Under the pieces are notes generated by a model. That model had not been told where the DNA came from, searched no databases, and worked only from the letters and a program-made list of their open reading frames with translations. The position numbers and the translations under genes are program-made. A stretch of DNA of 18,161 nucleotides, taken from NCBI GenBank assembly GCA_001801515.1, contig MGXX01000056.1, positions 1 to 18,161 of the forward strand. Reading direction: 5' to 3'. Positions 1-7,248 of the stretch are shown in pieces; within the stretch, counting starts at the first letter, position 1; every line of letters starts with the position of its first letter. Source of the DNA: Gammaproteobacteria bacterium RIFCSPHIGHO2_12_FULL_38_11. Lineage in GTDB: Bacteria; Pseudomonadota; Gammaproteobacteria; Coxiellales; Coxiellaceae.

Positions 1-595
1 TAATGGCACGCAATGAACTAAATAAGGCATCGCGTTTCCAAATATAAATCGAAGCATTCATATCATAACAAATAGGTGCATCCTGTCTCCTATGTATCAT
101 ATTATCATGCTGTTTTGCTAATGTGACAAACCCATTTGCATTCACTTCAAGCATATTAAAATAAGGTGATTTTCTAGCAACACAAGCGGTGACTAGATTA
201 TCGGCAGTCTTGTGAGCTAACAGCATGTTAAATGATTGCGTAATGTCATCTATCGTACGCAGTGGCGCTGTTGCATCTAAATCAACGATATAGTCATACT
301 TCAAACCATAAAAATACTCAATTTCTCTAACAGCATGCTGTATTGCAGGAATTTTAGATATCGTTGCGGTTGCCAATTCATCGGGGCGCCGAACGATAAA
401 ATCAGCACCCCATTTTCTTGAAATAGTTTGAATTTTAGAAGAATCACTACTCACCGCCACAAGCTCAAATAAATGACTTTTCTTGGCCTGTGTGATGCTA
501 TGTGCAATTAAAGGCATGCCAGATAATAAACGAATATTTTTATTTTTAACGCCTTGCGATCCGCCACGCGCGCAAATTGTGCATAATATTTTCAT
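1..595 (-). CDS. neuA: CMP-nonulosonate (CMP-legionaminate/sialate) synthetase, 3' partial
   Basis: Acylneuraminate cytidylyltransferase family: activates a nonulosonic acid with CTP to the CMP-sugar in the cytoplasm. The minus-strand frame is open from ATG at 595 to the left window edge (198 complete codons, no stop seen), so the C-terminus is missing. The N-terminus reads MKILCTICARGGSQGVKNKN, which carries the family's CTP-binding RGGS..(I/V)..KNI motif (residues 10-20). Further on, VSSDS and a VDLDATAPLR stretch match the usual SSD and D-x-T-P/S-PLR blocks. It is the last visible gene of the leg operon and was probably translationally coupled to the oxidoreductase upstream before a repeat element inserted between them. 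With legB, legC and ptmE in the same operon, CMP-legionaminate synthetase (legF/ptmB type) is more likely than a true Neu5Ac enzyme, but sequence alone does not fix the substrate. Confidence 0.88.
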   Translation of the reverse strand, partial: MKILCTICARGGSQGVKNKNIRLLSGMPLIAHSITQAKKSHLFELVAVSSDSSKIQTISRKWGADFIVRRPDELATATISKIPAIQHAVREIEYFYGLKYDYIVDLDATAPLRTIDDITQSFNMLLAHKTADNLVTACVARKSPYFNMLEVNANGFVTLAKQHDNMIHRRQDAPICYDMNASIYIWKRDALFSSLRAI

Positions 596-610
596 GATGT
601 CATCCATTCG

Positions 611-742
611 TAACTATTCGCCGTCATCGCGAGCCCTGCGCTTTTCGCAGGGCGCGGCAATCCAGAGAACTTGCATCTACTTCTACTGGATTGCTTCAAC
701 CCACAAAAAGCGTGGGTTTCGCAATGACGAGGGGAATCGTTA
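611..742. mobile_element. MITE-like palindromic element with target duplication
   Basis: About 132 bp of imperfect terminal inverted repeats enclosing three internal hairpins. Outer arms: CGTCATCGCGA (622-632) and TCGCAATGACG (719-729), one mismatch; both extend outward to TAAC(T/G)ATTC. Internal stems: GCCCTGCG/CGCAGGGC (633-640/646-653), GCAATCCAG/CTGGATTGC (657-665/686-694) and AACCCAC/GTGGGTT (698-704/712-718). The direct repeat ATCCATTCGT flanks it (602-611 and 744-753). No transposase is encoded. The ends resemble the dispersed repeats common in Legionellales and Rickettsiales genomes (from memory, not searched). Confidence 0.72.
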
Positions 743-1648
743 TATCCATTCGTTGGTTTTAGCTACCTCTTCGATATTGCCTATTAGTTTCATCACGGCT
801 TCTCCTTCACCATAGCTACAAAATAAATCAAATTGCTTTCTCAATAAGGCTTTATGCTGAGTAAGGTAGGTTTGCGCAATACCATCTGTCACTTCATTAT
901 GAAGCTTCCCATCTACAAATAATTTACCCGTAATCAAATCAACCAAGATAGTATTTTTATTAGTATTCATGCTAATTTCACGTCTTGGCTGCCGTTCTAA
1001 ATAATTAACCTGAATATTAACAACAGGACAGGCCACACACGTCATCAACACAGCATACACATCATCACTATTAATTTCGAGCTCACTTAAGCGGCCACCG
1101 GTGGCAGCAATCGATTGTGCAGGCCCACAAAACCATAAAGCATAATCTAATTCATGACTCAAATCGCGCAACACGCCTCCACCTAGCTCCTTTTTAGCGG
1201 AATAGCAGTGGCGGTAATCCGTATGCTTGCGCCAATCTGGTAAATATTGTCCAACATAGGTAGAAAAAGTGATTAATTTAGAGTTTTCAATTATTTTTCT
1301 TGCTTGAATGAGTAGTGGATGAAAACGCAAATTATAAGCAACCAAAATAGCTGCGATATGATGATCGGGCAACTTTTCTATGAATGAAAATAGTGGTTTT
1401 TCAACTAAAACAACGCCGCGATAATCGCACTGAATTAAAAGCAGCAAGGCTTCGTAATGCAGTGCAGTGGGATTCGCAATAATGACATACTGTATCGATT
1501 CATTGCTCAAGGCTTCAATGATAGATGCATAGCAGGTAAATTCAGTGACCTGCTGTGCAGTCACCAAAACCACTTGGCAACCAAGCGATTGTAGAATATG
1601 GGCATGCCTTTTGCCAATCGAGCCATATCCAATCACTAAAACTTGCAT
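740..1648 (-). CDS. Gfo/Idh/MocA-family NAD(P)-dependent oxidoreductase (leg operon)
   Basis: Sugar oxidoreductase of the Gfo/Idh/MocA family, cytoplasmic, 302 aa, at the short end for the family. An N-terminal Rossmann fold is shown by VLVIGYGSIGKRH (GxGxxG at residues 7-12). The family EKP motif is at 83-85, and GGGVLRDLSHELDYA (about 157-170) supplies the Asp/His pair (D162, H165) expected of the active site. Its ATG overlaps the end of legC by 13 bp (ATGCAAGTTTTAG), so the two are cotranscribed. The C-terminus was altered by the adjacent repeat: the current end is ..NEWI-stop, whereas the pre-insertion reading would be ..NEWMTS-stop with TGA overlapping the neuA ATG. Such enzymes sit in several nonulosonate clusters, where they are thought to oxidise or reduce a sugar intermediate; the exact substrate is unknown here. 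Confidence 0.85.
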   Translation of the reverse strand: MQVLVIGYGSIGKRHAHILQSLGCQVVLVTAQQVTEFTCYASIIEALSNESIQYVIIANPTALHYEALLLLIQCDYRGVVLVEKPLFSFIEKLPDHHIAAILVAYNLRFHPLLIQARKIIENSKLITFSTYVGQYLPDWRKHTDYRHCYSAKKELGGGVLRDLSHELDYALWFCGPAQSIAATGGRLSELEINSDDVYAVLMTCVACPVVNIQVNYLERQPRREISMNTNKNTILVDLITGKLFVDGKLHNEVTDGIAQTYLTQHKALLRKQFDLFCSYGEGEAVMKLIGNIEEVAKTNEWI

Positions 1649-2817
1649 AAATTCACACTGCTTGGCAGTTTAATCAAGCGCCGCTGTAAATTTTCAGCGA
1701 CCGGCAATGGCATGCGAGGCGCGTCACTAAACATTGGCAATGTATGCTGTAAATTCCAAAGTGGGCGGCACATAATCCCATTTTCCTTCAACGCAGTCAG
1801 TAATGCTGATTGTAAGCTAACAGATGGCTCATCAAGCAAAATAGCATTTAGCCAGTAATTACTCTTGCCATAATTCGGTTCAGTCACAAAACGTATGCCA
1901 ACCACTGAATTAAAAATGGCTCGATAGCGCTCAGCAATCTGCCGCTTGATATCAATGAAGTGTGTAAGTTGTTCAAGCTGGGCACAACCTAATGCTGCAT
2001 TAATATTCGGTAGACGATAATTATAGCCAACATGGTCATGCTCAAAAAGCCACGGATGTTGTAATTTTGCGGTGGTCGTCATGTGTTTTGCAAGTTTTGC
2101 AATAGAAGCGTGATTTGTTAAAATCGCCCCGCCACCACCTGTTGTAACGACCTTATTACCATTAAAACTCAAAGCGCCTATCAAACCACGATGCCCGACA
2201 TGTGTGCCTTTATAATAGGTACCCAACGCCTCAGCAGCATCTTCAATCAAGTGAAGATGATAGCGCTCGCAAACCTCATATAGTCCATCTAAATCGACTG
2301 AATGGCCAAGCGTATGCATCACGCATAATGCTTTAATTGGGCGATCAGTGAAACGATTAAAACAAACATTATTCTTGATAATAGTAATAGATTTCAAATA
2401 ATCATCTAGCACCACAGGATCAATGCCTAATGTTTTTTCATCTGAATCAATAAAATGCGGAATGGCGCCACAATAGGTGATTGGGTTAATGGTGCCAATA
2501 AAAGTTAAAGTAGGCACCAGGACTTCATCATGACGCTTGATGTCTGCAAGCAAATAGGCAATATGCAATGCAGCCGTCCCATTAACCGTTGCAATCGCAT
2601 ATTTTGCACCTGTCAATGATGTCAGATCCCGCTCAAATCGATCAACAAATTTTCCAACAGAAGACACCCATCCCGTATCAAGACACTCTTTTACATATGC
2701 CCATTCATTGCCGCCAAAATAAGGTTCATGTAAAGCAATAGAAGCATCATCGGGTCTAAATGCTGTTCGAATTTTTTGAACGATCTCATTGATCATAGGT
2801 GATTTGATCATTTCCAT
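1636..2817 (-). CDS. legC: LegC-type PLP-dependent sugar aminotransferase
   Basis: DegT/DnrJ/EryC1-family aminotransferase, 393 aa, normal length. In legionaminic acid synthesis LegC transfers an amino group from glutamate to C4 of the 4-keto-6-deoxy-GlcNAc nucleotide made by LegB. Visible marks: HEPYFGGNEWAYVKECLDTG near the N-terminus (about 30-49), the cofactor-binding EDAAEALG block (192-199) and the Schiff-base lysine K222 in SFNGNKVVTTGGGG. The order legB then legC is characteristic of leg operons. The ATG at 2817 directly abuts the legB TAA with no spacer, and the 3' end overlaps the oxidoreductase by 13 bp, so translational coupling is likely. PseC-, PglE- or perosamine-type aminotransferases share the fold; the operon context favours LegC. 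Confidence 0.86.
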   Translation of the reverse strand: MEMIKSPMINEIVQKIRTAFRPDDASIALHEPYFGGNEWAYVKECLDTGWVSSVGKFVDRFERDLTSLTGAKYAIATVNGTAALHIAYLLADIKRHDEVLVPTLTFIGTINPITYCGAIPHFIDSDEKTLGIDPVVLDDYLKSITIIKNNVCFNRFTDRPIKALCVMHTLGHSVDLDGLYEVCERYHLHLIEDAAEALGTYYKGTHVGHRGLIGALSFNGNKVVTTGGGGAILTNHASIAKLAKHMTTTAKLQHPWLFEHDHVGYNYRLPNINAALGCAQLEQLTHFIDIKRQIAERYRAIFNSVVGIRFVTEPNYGKSNYWLNAILLDEPSVSLQSALLTALKENGIMCRPLWNLQHTLPMFSDAPRMPLPVAENLQRRLIKLPSSVNLCKF

Positions 2818-3843
2818 TTAAATATTGTAAATATATTCTTTGTATTTTTTAATACTACCTGATTCAGAAAACCACTCTATTGTTTCTAATAATCCACGCT
2901 TAAATCCTTCTAATCCACCATAGAAAGGTTGCCAACCTAATAAAGATTTGGCCTTGCTATTATCAGCCCATAATCGTTCCACTTCACTCTTTTGTGGCCT
3001 AATTCTTCGATCGTCACTCACAAATTTAACATCTGCTTGCATCTGCTCAGCGATTAATCTAGCTGTTTGCGCCATGGATATTTCGAAATTACTTCCTAGG
3101 TTTATCACTTCGCCAACGGATTGATCAGATTCCGCTGCAGCTATAAATCCTCTTGCTGTGTCAGTCACATATGAAAAATCTCTTGTAGGATGCAATGATC
3201 CAAGCTGAATTAATCGCTGTCCTGCAGCAATTTGAGTAATAATGGTGGGAATAATTGCGCGTGCAGACTGCCTGGGTCCAAAAGTATTAAATGGTCGAAT
3301 AATACTAATAGGCGTTTGAAATGAAGTATAAAATGACATTGCCAACTGATCTGCACCGATTTTACTTGCAGAATAAGGCGACTGACCTTGCAATGGATGT
3401 GCTTCAGTAATAGGCACAAATTTCGCTGTGCCATAAACTTCACTCGTCGAAGCATGGATCACTTTTTCAATATCTAATTCACGAGCTGCCTGTATAATAT
3501 TTAAAGTGCCGCGAATATTAGTATCTATATAATTATCAGGAGAATGATATGAGTAAGGAATGCCGATTAAAGCAGCTAAATGGAATATCACATGACATCC
3601 CTTCACCGCAGATCGAATGCCGTGAGGATCTCTTACATCACCCAATATAACCTCTATATTATTTTTTATATGAGAAGGCAAATCATCAAGCCAACCCCAA
3701 GAACTAAATGAATTATAAAAAGCAAAAGCTCGAACATCACAACCCATCTCAACTAAAAGTTGAACCAAGTGTGATCCAATAAAACCATCAGCTCCAGTAA
3801 CAAATATTTTTTTATTCTTTAATATCATATTATTGAGAATCAT
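2818..3843 (-). CDS. legB: LegB-type NDP-N-acetylglucosamine 4,6-dehydratase
   Basis: Extended short-chain dehydrogenase, 341 aa. It probably converts GDP- (or UDP-) GlcNAc to the 4-keto-6-deoxy sugar, the first committed step of legionaminic acid synthesis. The NAD-binding motif VTGADGFIGSH (GxxGxxG, 17-23) is intact. The catalytic block STSEVYG (132-138), with the T-S-E seen in 4,6-dehydratases, and Y157/K161 in PYSASKIGAD are present. NTFGPRQSARAIIPT is the substrate loop. The start overlaps the ptmE stop as ATGA (3840-3843); a second in-frame ATG five codons later (3828) is a possible alternative. It lies between ptmE and legC, which fits the pathway order. A dTDP-glucose or UDP-GlcNAc dehydratase of another pathway is the alternative reading. 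Confidence 0.86.
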   Translation of the reverse strand: MILNNMILKNKKIFVTGADGFIGSHLVQLLVEMGCDVRAFAFYNSFSSWGWLDDLPSHIKNNIEVILGDVRDPHGIRSAVKGCHVIFHLAALIGIPYSYHSPDNYIDTNIRGTLNIIQAARELDIEKVIHASTSEVYGTAKFVPITEAHPLQGQSPYSASKIGADQLAMSFYTSFQTPISIIRPFNTFGPRQSARAIIPTIITQIAAGQRLIQLGSLHPTRDFSYVTDTARGFIAAAESDQSVGEVINLGSNFEISMAQTARLIAEQMQADVKFVSDDRRIRPQKSEVERLWADNSKAKSLLGWQPFYGGLEGFKRGLLETIEWFSESGSIKKYKEYIYNI

Positions 3844-4916
3844 ATAAACACTTCCAAATAATCTCTCGCTGCTGTTACTAAGTTATCATGATGACCGATA
3901 TCAAGCCAATATTCTCTAATAGGGAAAGTAGCAACATGCAAATTTTTCGAAGTGAGATTAGTGAGCAAATGAGGCATATCACAATAAGAATTGAACGATA
4001 AATATTCTAACGATTTAGGGTCCAAAATATAAATGCCCGCATTGACAAAATAATTTTCTTTAGGTTTTTCTTCGATTCTAATTAAGCGATGATCATTTTC
4101 ATTAATATGAACGACACCAAATGGAATTGTATTTTGATACAATTTCACGCATAAAGTAGCATAGGCTTTATTGTTCTGTTCTTGATGGTAATCTAACACG
4201 TGAGCAAAATTGATATTAGTGAGAATGTCCGCATTAATTACAAAAAAAGGTTGGTCAGGTATAGTGGGTAATAAACTTAAACTGCCAGCTGTTCCCAATG
4301 CTGCATCTTCTTCGATGTATTGAATATGAACTCCCCAGCGATCTCCAGAACCAAAATAATGACGAATCATATCCGATTTATAATTGACAGAAAAATAGAA
4401 ATTTTTAAAGCCACATTGAAAAAAATTTTCCAATAAAATCTCTGCAATGGGCTTGTCACCAAGTTTTAAAAGTGGTTTGGGACAATCAACCGTTAAAGGA
4501 TGAAGGCGTTTTCCCATTCCGCCAGCCATAAAAACAACCCAATTTTCTCTGGATTTTTTACCAAAAATACTGTCAAACGTTTCTAGTCCAACAACGTGAT
4601 TATCTTCATCGACGATAGGCAAATGCATAATACCAAGCGAATGCATTTTCATTAAGAGTTGATCTTGACTGGTTACTATGGATGCAGTGACAGGGCGCGT
4701 ATTCATGATTTGTTCAACAGGCATTTCCAAACTGGCCTGCTTCAGCAAGTGTCGTCGAATGTCACCATCCGTGATCACGCCTAATAATTGCATTTCATCA
4801 TTCACGACTAATAAAATTCGCCATGCACCAGTACTCATTTGATTGATAGCTGATAACACAGTCGCATTCACATGAGTTAGCACATTCCGCCAACTCTGCT
4901 TCACATCCTTATTCAT
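3840..4916 (-). CDS. ptmE: CBS-domain sugar-1-phosphate nucleotidyltransferase (PtmE-like)
   Basis: A fusion of two CBS domains (about residues 10-65 and 70-120) to a nucleotidyltransferase domain (about 125-350), 358 aa. The NTase signature FMAGGMGKRLHPLT is at 129-142, followed by KPLL (147-150), LGTAGSL (207-213) and the metal-binding NAD (228-230). In Campylobacter PtmE, the same architecture makes GDP-glucosamine from GlcN-1-phosphate and GTP, feeding the GDP-linked branch of legionaminic acid synthesis; that role is inferred here. The tandem CBS module suggests allosteric control by an adenine nucleotide. A Shine-Dalgarno GGAG lies six bases before the ATG, inside the decayed acyltransferase tail, and the stop overlaps legB. 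Mannose-1-P guanylyltransferase-like enzymes are the main alternative. Confidence 0.85.
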   Translation of the reverse strand: MNKDVKQSWRNVLTHVNATVLSAINQMSTGAWRILLVVNDEMQLLGVITDGDIRRHLLKQASLEMPVEQIMNTRPVTASIVTSQDQLLMKMHSLGIMHLPIVDEDNHVVGLETFDSIFGKKSRENWVVFMAGGMGKRLHPLTVDCPKPLLKLGDKPIAEILLENFFQCGFKNFYFSVNYKSDMIRHYFGSGDRWGVHIQYIEEDAALGTAGSLSLLPTIPDQPFFVINADILTNINFAHVLDYHQEQNNKAYATLCVKLYQNTIPFGVVHINENDHRLIRIEEKPKENYFVNAGIYILDPKSLEYLSFNSYCDMPHLLTNLTSKNLHVATFPIREYWLDIGHHDNLVTAARDYLEVFI

Positions 4917-4919
4917 TTT

Positions 4920-5088
4920 TTACTCCATCTCTCTAGTAGGGACACCCACAATTTTTTCCCATTCTGCACATCTCGCACCACAGTCCCTGCAGGGCTCCCT
5001 CATTAAAATAACCGCACCCGATACAACATGAGTGCCCTTGCCAATCGTAACATTTCCGCAGCAAATAACACCCGGGCCAGTTGAACCA
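4920..5088 (-). pseudogene. 3' remnant of a hexapeptide (NeuD/PglD/LegH-like) acyltransferase
   Basis: Between the cyclase stop and the ptmE start, the minus strand encodes the tail of a left-handed beta-helix sugar acyltransferase. GPGVICCGNVTIGKGTH, then VSGAVIL, can be read, followed in another frame by AGTVVRDVQNGKK, and back in the first frame by IVGVPTREME and TAA at 4920. The true product would need at least two frame corrections, and the N-terminal half is absent, so this is not functional. The gene's stop lies 3 bp before the ptmE ATG, so it was once the operon gene directly upstream, presumably the LegH-type N-acetyltransferase or a NeuD-like O-acetyltransferase. The remnant may persist because it contains the ptmE ribosome-binding site. 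Confidence 0.75.
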
Positions 5089-6195
5089 TCAAGTCATCGC
5101 AATCCCTAAAGCGCGTATTTCTGCCAAATATTTTTGGCAAGTTAATTTAAAACGTTCGTCATTATCCAAATAAACACGACTTAGTTTATTAGTTTTATCA
5201 GGAAGAATCAATCCAAGCTGATTTTTGCCTCTATTTTTTTTATCTTTAGAAATTGCATCAATAAATGGCTGAATGGAAATTTCTGTATCTACAAATTGAT
5301 GATAATTTTTCTTGAGCGTAGGATGCATTCGATGAAAATACTCCTGTACACCATAGCCAAATTCAGCGGAAACGTAATTTGCTATATCCATCCCTATCGT
5401 AACAGCTACGCCATGCGGGATCTGATATTTCGTTGCCGATTCAATTGCATGACCAAATGTATGCCCATAATTCATTACATTCCGAACACCTTGATCAAAT
5501 TCATCTTGTTCAATAATATTTTTTTTAATTACTAACGAGCGGTAAACATAATTCAACATAATACTGAAGTTAATAAAAAGCTTTTCATAATCTCTTGCAA
5601 TTTGATCAAATGATTCAACTGAATCAATTGCGTGTACTTTTAGCATTTCACCAACCCCGGACCTAACATCAACATGATCAAGAGAATTGATGAATTCGGC
5701 GCAAATATAAATTTGCTTAGGAGGATTATAAGTGCCTAAAATATTTTTTATATTTCCGCAATTGACAGAACTTTTTGACCCGATACAAGAGTCAGCCTGG
5801 GACAGCAGAGTGGTTGGATAAAACCACCAATGAACTCCACGCAATATTGTTGATGCTAAAAAACAAGTAATATCTTGGATAATTCCACCACCCAGTGCAA
5901 TAAGACAGTGATTTCTACGAATTTTGTGTTTTACGAAATGTTCAACATATTGTGGGAATTGATCGAGGGATTTATTCTGTTCTATTGCTTCTATTAATAA
6001 TGTGGAAGGCAAATTGATTATTTTTTTTAATTTTTTGTTATAGATCTCTGCTATTTTTTTGTCGATAATAAAGTGACTTGATTGCAGCACTTCATCATCT
6101 AGTACATCAAGTGTCATCATTTCAGAAAAATAAACTTGGTAAGGCCCTTTATGAGAATGAATATTTAACGATTCAAACACGCGTGAAGCCCCCAT
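5089..6195 (-). CDS. AroB-family sugar-phosphate cyclase (3-dehydroquinate synthase-like)
   Basis: Member of the 3-dehydroquinate synthase superfamily, which cyclises a ketose or heptulosonate phosphate using NAD and a divalent metal. Seen: ALGGGIIQDITCF (NAD and active-site GGGxxxD), FYPTTLLSQADSCIGSKSSVN (DHQS has GGK where this has GSK), KNILGTYNPP, the metal ligand Glu in SGVGEMLK, NYGHTFGHAIE (H and H) and PHGVAVTIGM. All main catalytic residues therefore appear present. Length is about 368 aa from this start, close to DHQS. The frame is open to a TTG at 6243, but that would overlap the SDR by 71 bp; ATG 6195 or GTG 6180 (with GGGGG upstream) are better starts. Location in a glycan operon, paired with an SDR, argues for a dedicated cyclitol or modified-sugar role rather than the shikimate pathway. 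The exact substrate is not deducible. Confidence 0.78.
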   Translation of the reverse strand: MGASRVFESLNIHSHKGPYQVYFSEMMTLDVLDDEVLQSSHFIIDKKIAEIYNKKLKKIINLPSTLLIEAIEQNKSLDQFPQYVEHFVKHKIRRNHCLIALGGGIIQDITCFLASTILRGVHWWFYPTTLLSQADSCIGSKSSVNCGNIKNILGTYNPPKQIYICAEFINSLDHVDVRSGVGEMLKVHAIDSVESFDQIARDYEKLFINFSIMLNYVYRSLVIKKNIIEQDEFDQGVRNVMNYGHTFGHAIESATKYQIPHGVAVTIGMDIANYVSAEFGYGVQEYFHRMHPTLKKNYHQFVDTEISIQPFIDAISKDKKNRGKNQLGLILPDKTNKLSRVYLDNDERFKLTCQKYLAEIRALGIAMT

Positions 6196-6886
6196 CAATA
6201 ATGAGATTTTGTCCGCTAATATATGTATTTTCTTCACTGACAAGCCAAGCTACGAAATTAGCAATTTCTTCTGGTTTACCTAAGCGTTTAATTGGAATGT
6301 GTTTAACAATATCAATCATTTCTTTCTCGCCTAAAGTCTCTCTTGTCAACTCTGTTTCAATAAAACCTGGAGCAACACTATTCACTAAAATGCCATACTC
6401 AGCCACTTCAGCTGCTAAGGCTGCTACCATTCCATCTAACGCGAATTTGCTAGCAGAGTAAGAAGCTCTACCTGCTTTACTGATTGTACTCCAAATAGAA
6501 GTGATATTAATAATTCTGCCCCACTGCTTTTTTTTCATGGTCGATAATACTGCTTGGCATAAATGAAAAGGGGCAACTGTATTAATTTGTTGTATTTTTA
6601 TAAAATCTTCTGTTGTTACTTTACTAAATTCATCTATTTTATTTATCCCCGCATTATTGATGAGTATGTCAGGAGCAAAAGAACTCAAAAATTCTGCAAA
6701 ACGCTCAATAGCATCAAGCGAAGAAAAATCAACCGCGTGATATTGAAACCTCTGCTCTTTTATTTGCGATTTTGTGCCTGTTACCAATACATCAATATTG
6801 TTTGTTTTCAATTTTTCTGCAATTGCCAAACCAATGCCTCGTGTACCACCGGTGACGACAGCCCTTTTTTTATTATAGTTTTTCAT
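6173..6886 (-). CDS. Short-chain dehydrogenase/reductase (FabG-like)
   Basis: Classical SDR of 237 aa from the ATG at 6886; a TTG four codons upstream (6898) is possible but less likely. Numbering from that TTG: cofactor motif TGGTRGIG (16-23), NNAG (81-84), catalytic Ser134 in NITSIW, Tyr147 and Lys151 in YSASK with the standard 13-residue Ser-Tyr spacing, and the C-terminal SGQNLIIDGGF signature. It overlaps the 5' end of the cyclase gene, so the two form a translational pair and probably act in sequence. The SDR would reduce or oxidise the keto group of the cyclase product. FabG itself is unlikely because no other fatty-acid genes are near. Its upstream flank is an IS3-family end, which may supply its promoter. 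Confidence 0.82.
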   Translation of the reverse strand: MKNYNKKRAVVTGGTRGIGLAIAEKLKTNNIDVLVTGTKSQIKEQRFQYHAVDFSSLDAIERFAEFLSSFAPDILINNAGINKIDEFSKVTTEDFIKIQQINTVAPFHLCQAVLSTMKKKQWGRIINITSIWSTISKAGRASYSASKFALDGMVAALAAEVAEYGILVNSVAPGFIETELTRETLGEKEMIDIVKHIPIKRLGKPEEIANFVAWLVSEENTYISGQNLIIDGGFTRV

Positions 6887-6900
6887 AATAGGTAACAATT

Positions 6901-7055
6901 TGATCTCGCTCCGATTCCATAGACACGCCTATACAACTTTCACGAATTGATTTTCAAACATCTCAGGTGAGACTGAACCAATCGTAGAATGTCGTCGAAC
7001 TCGATTATAATAGCCTTCAATGTACTGAAAAATACTTTGTTTTGCAATTTCTCTT
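6901..7055 (-). mobile_element. IS3-family right end with transposase OrfB C-terminus
   Basis: Minus-strand codons 6929-7054 encode 41 residues ending a DDE transposase: AKQSIFQYIEGYYNRVRRHS, then TIGSVSPEMFE, stop TAG. This is the standard OrfB tail of IS3/IS150-type elements. It is followed by the terminal repeat at 6901-6925 (TGATCTCGCTCCGATTCC..), which matches about 20 of 25 positions of the repeat ending at 7195. The DDE core is gone, so the fragment is inactive. Confidence 0.8.
6928..6957 (-). promoter_or_regulatory. Possible outward promoter from IS end toward the SDR-cyclase-leg operon
   Basis: On the minus strand TTGAAA (6957-6952) is 18 bp from TATAGG (6933-6928), 41 bp before the SDR ATG. 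The match is only moderate and it lies within the OrfB remnant. It is offered because no other upstream region exists for this operon. Confidence 0.25.
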
Positions 7056-7195
7056 TGGTCTAACCGCGTTTCAATAGACACTAATTTGTTAAACTAACGC
7101 AAGTTAACAAAGAGGTGCTTTGAAATGACCAAATCGATTAGAAAATATACAACAGAGTTTAACAAATTAGTGTCTATTGAAACGGGGTTAGATCA
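7056..7195. mobile_element. Inverted duplicate of IS3-family left end with orfA start
   Basis: Two 40-bp copies of the IS left end face each other: 7056-7095 and 7156-7195, 38 of 40 identical when inverted. Between them lie the orfA leader (GAGGTG Shine-Dalgarno) and the first 12 codons of OrfA (MTKSIRKYTTEF) from ATG 7125. That frame then runs through the inverted repeat and stops at 7235, giving a 36-residue hybrid unlikely to be functional. With the OrfB tail next door, the stretch 6901-7195 is a scrambled IS carrying three terminal repeats. No target duplication is visible. Confidence 0.75.
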
Positions 7196-7205
7196 AGATC
7201 ATACT
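7177..7205 (+). promoter_or_regulatory. Candidate hybrid promoter for the CMAH-like gene at the IS boundary
   Basis: TTGAAA (7177-7182) inside the IS terminal repeat is spaced 17 bp from CATACT (7200-7205) just outside it. The -35 matches 5 of 6 and the -10 matches 4 of 6 of the sigma-70 consensus. Transcription would start about 35 bp before ATG 7249, and an AGGAAG ribosome-binding site precedes that ATG. IS3-family ends are known to create such junction promoters; activity here is inferred. Confidence 0.4.
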
Positions 7206-7248
7206 GCCGCTAGTAGTAAGACGGCAACCCAATAGTAAAAGGAAGATC

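Noticed and set aside
483..815. Plus-strand 110-residue open frame
   Set aside because: Runs antisense through neuA, the repeat element and the oxidoreductase end; composition is not protein-like and there is no ribosome-binding site.
6196..6243. TTG start at 6243 for the cyclase
   Set aside because: It would overlap the SDR by 71 bp and adds residues with no family counterpart; ATG 6195 or GTG 6180 are better.
7125..7235. 36-residue orfA-derived ORF upstream of the CMAH homologue
   Set aside because: Only 12 residues are true OrfA; the rest is translated terminal repeat and flank, so it is treated as part of the IS remnant.
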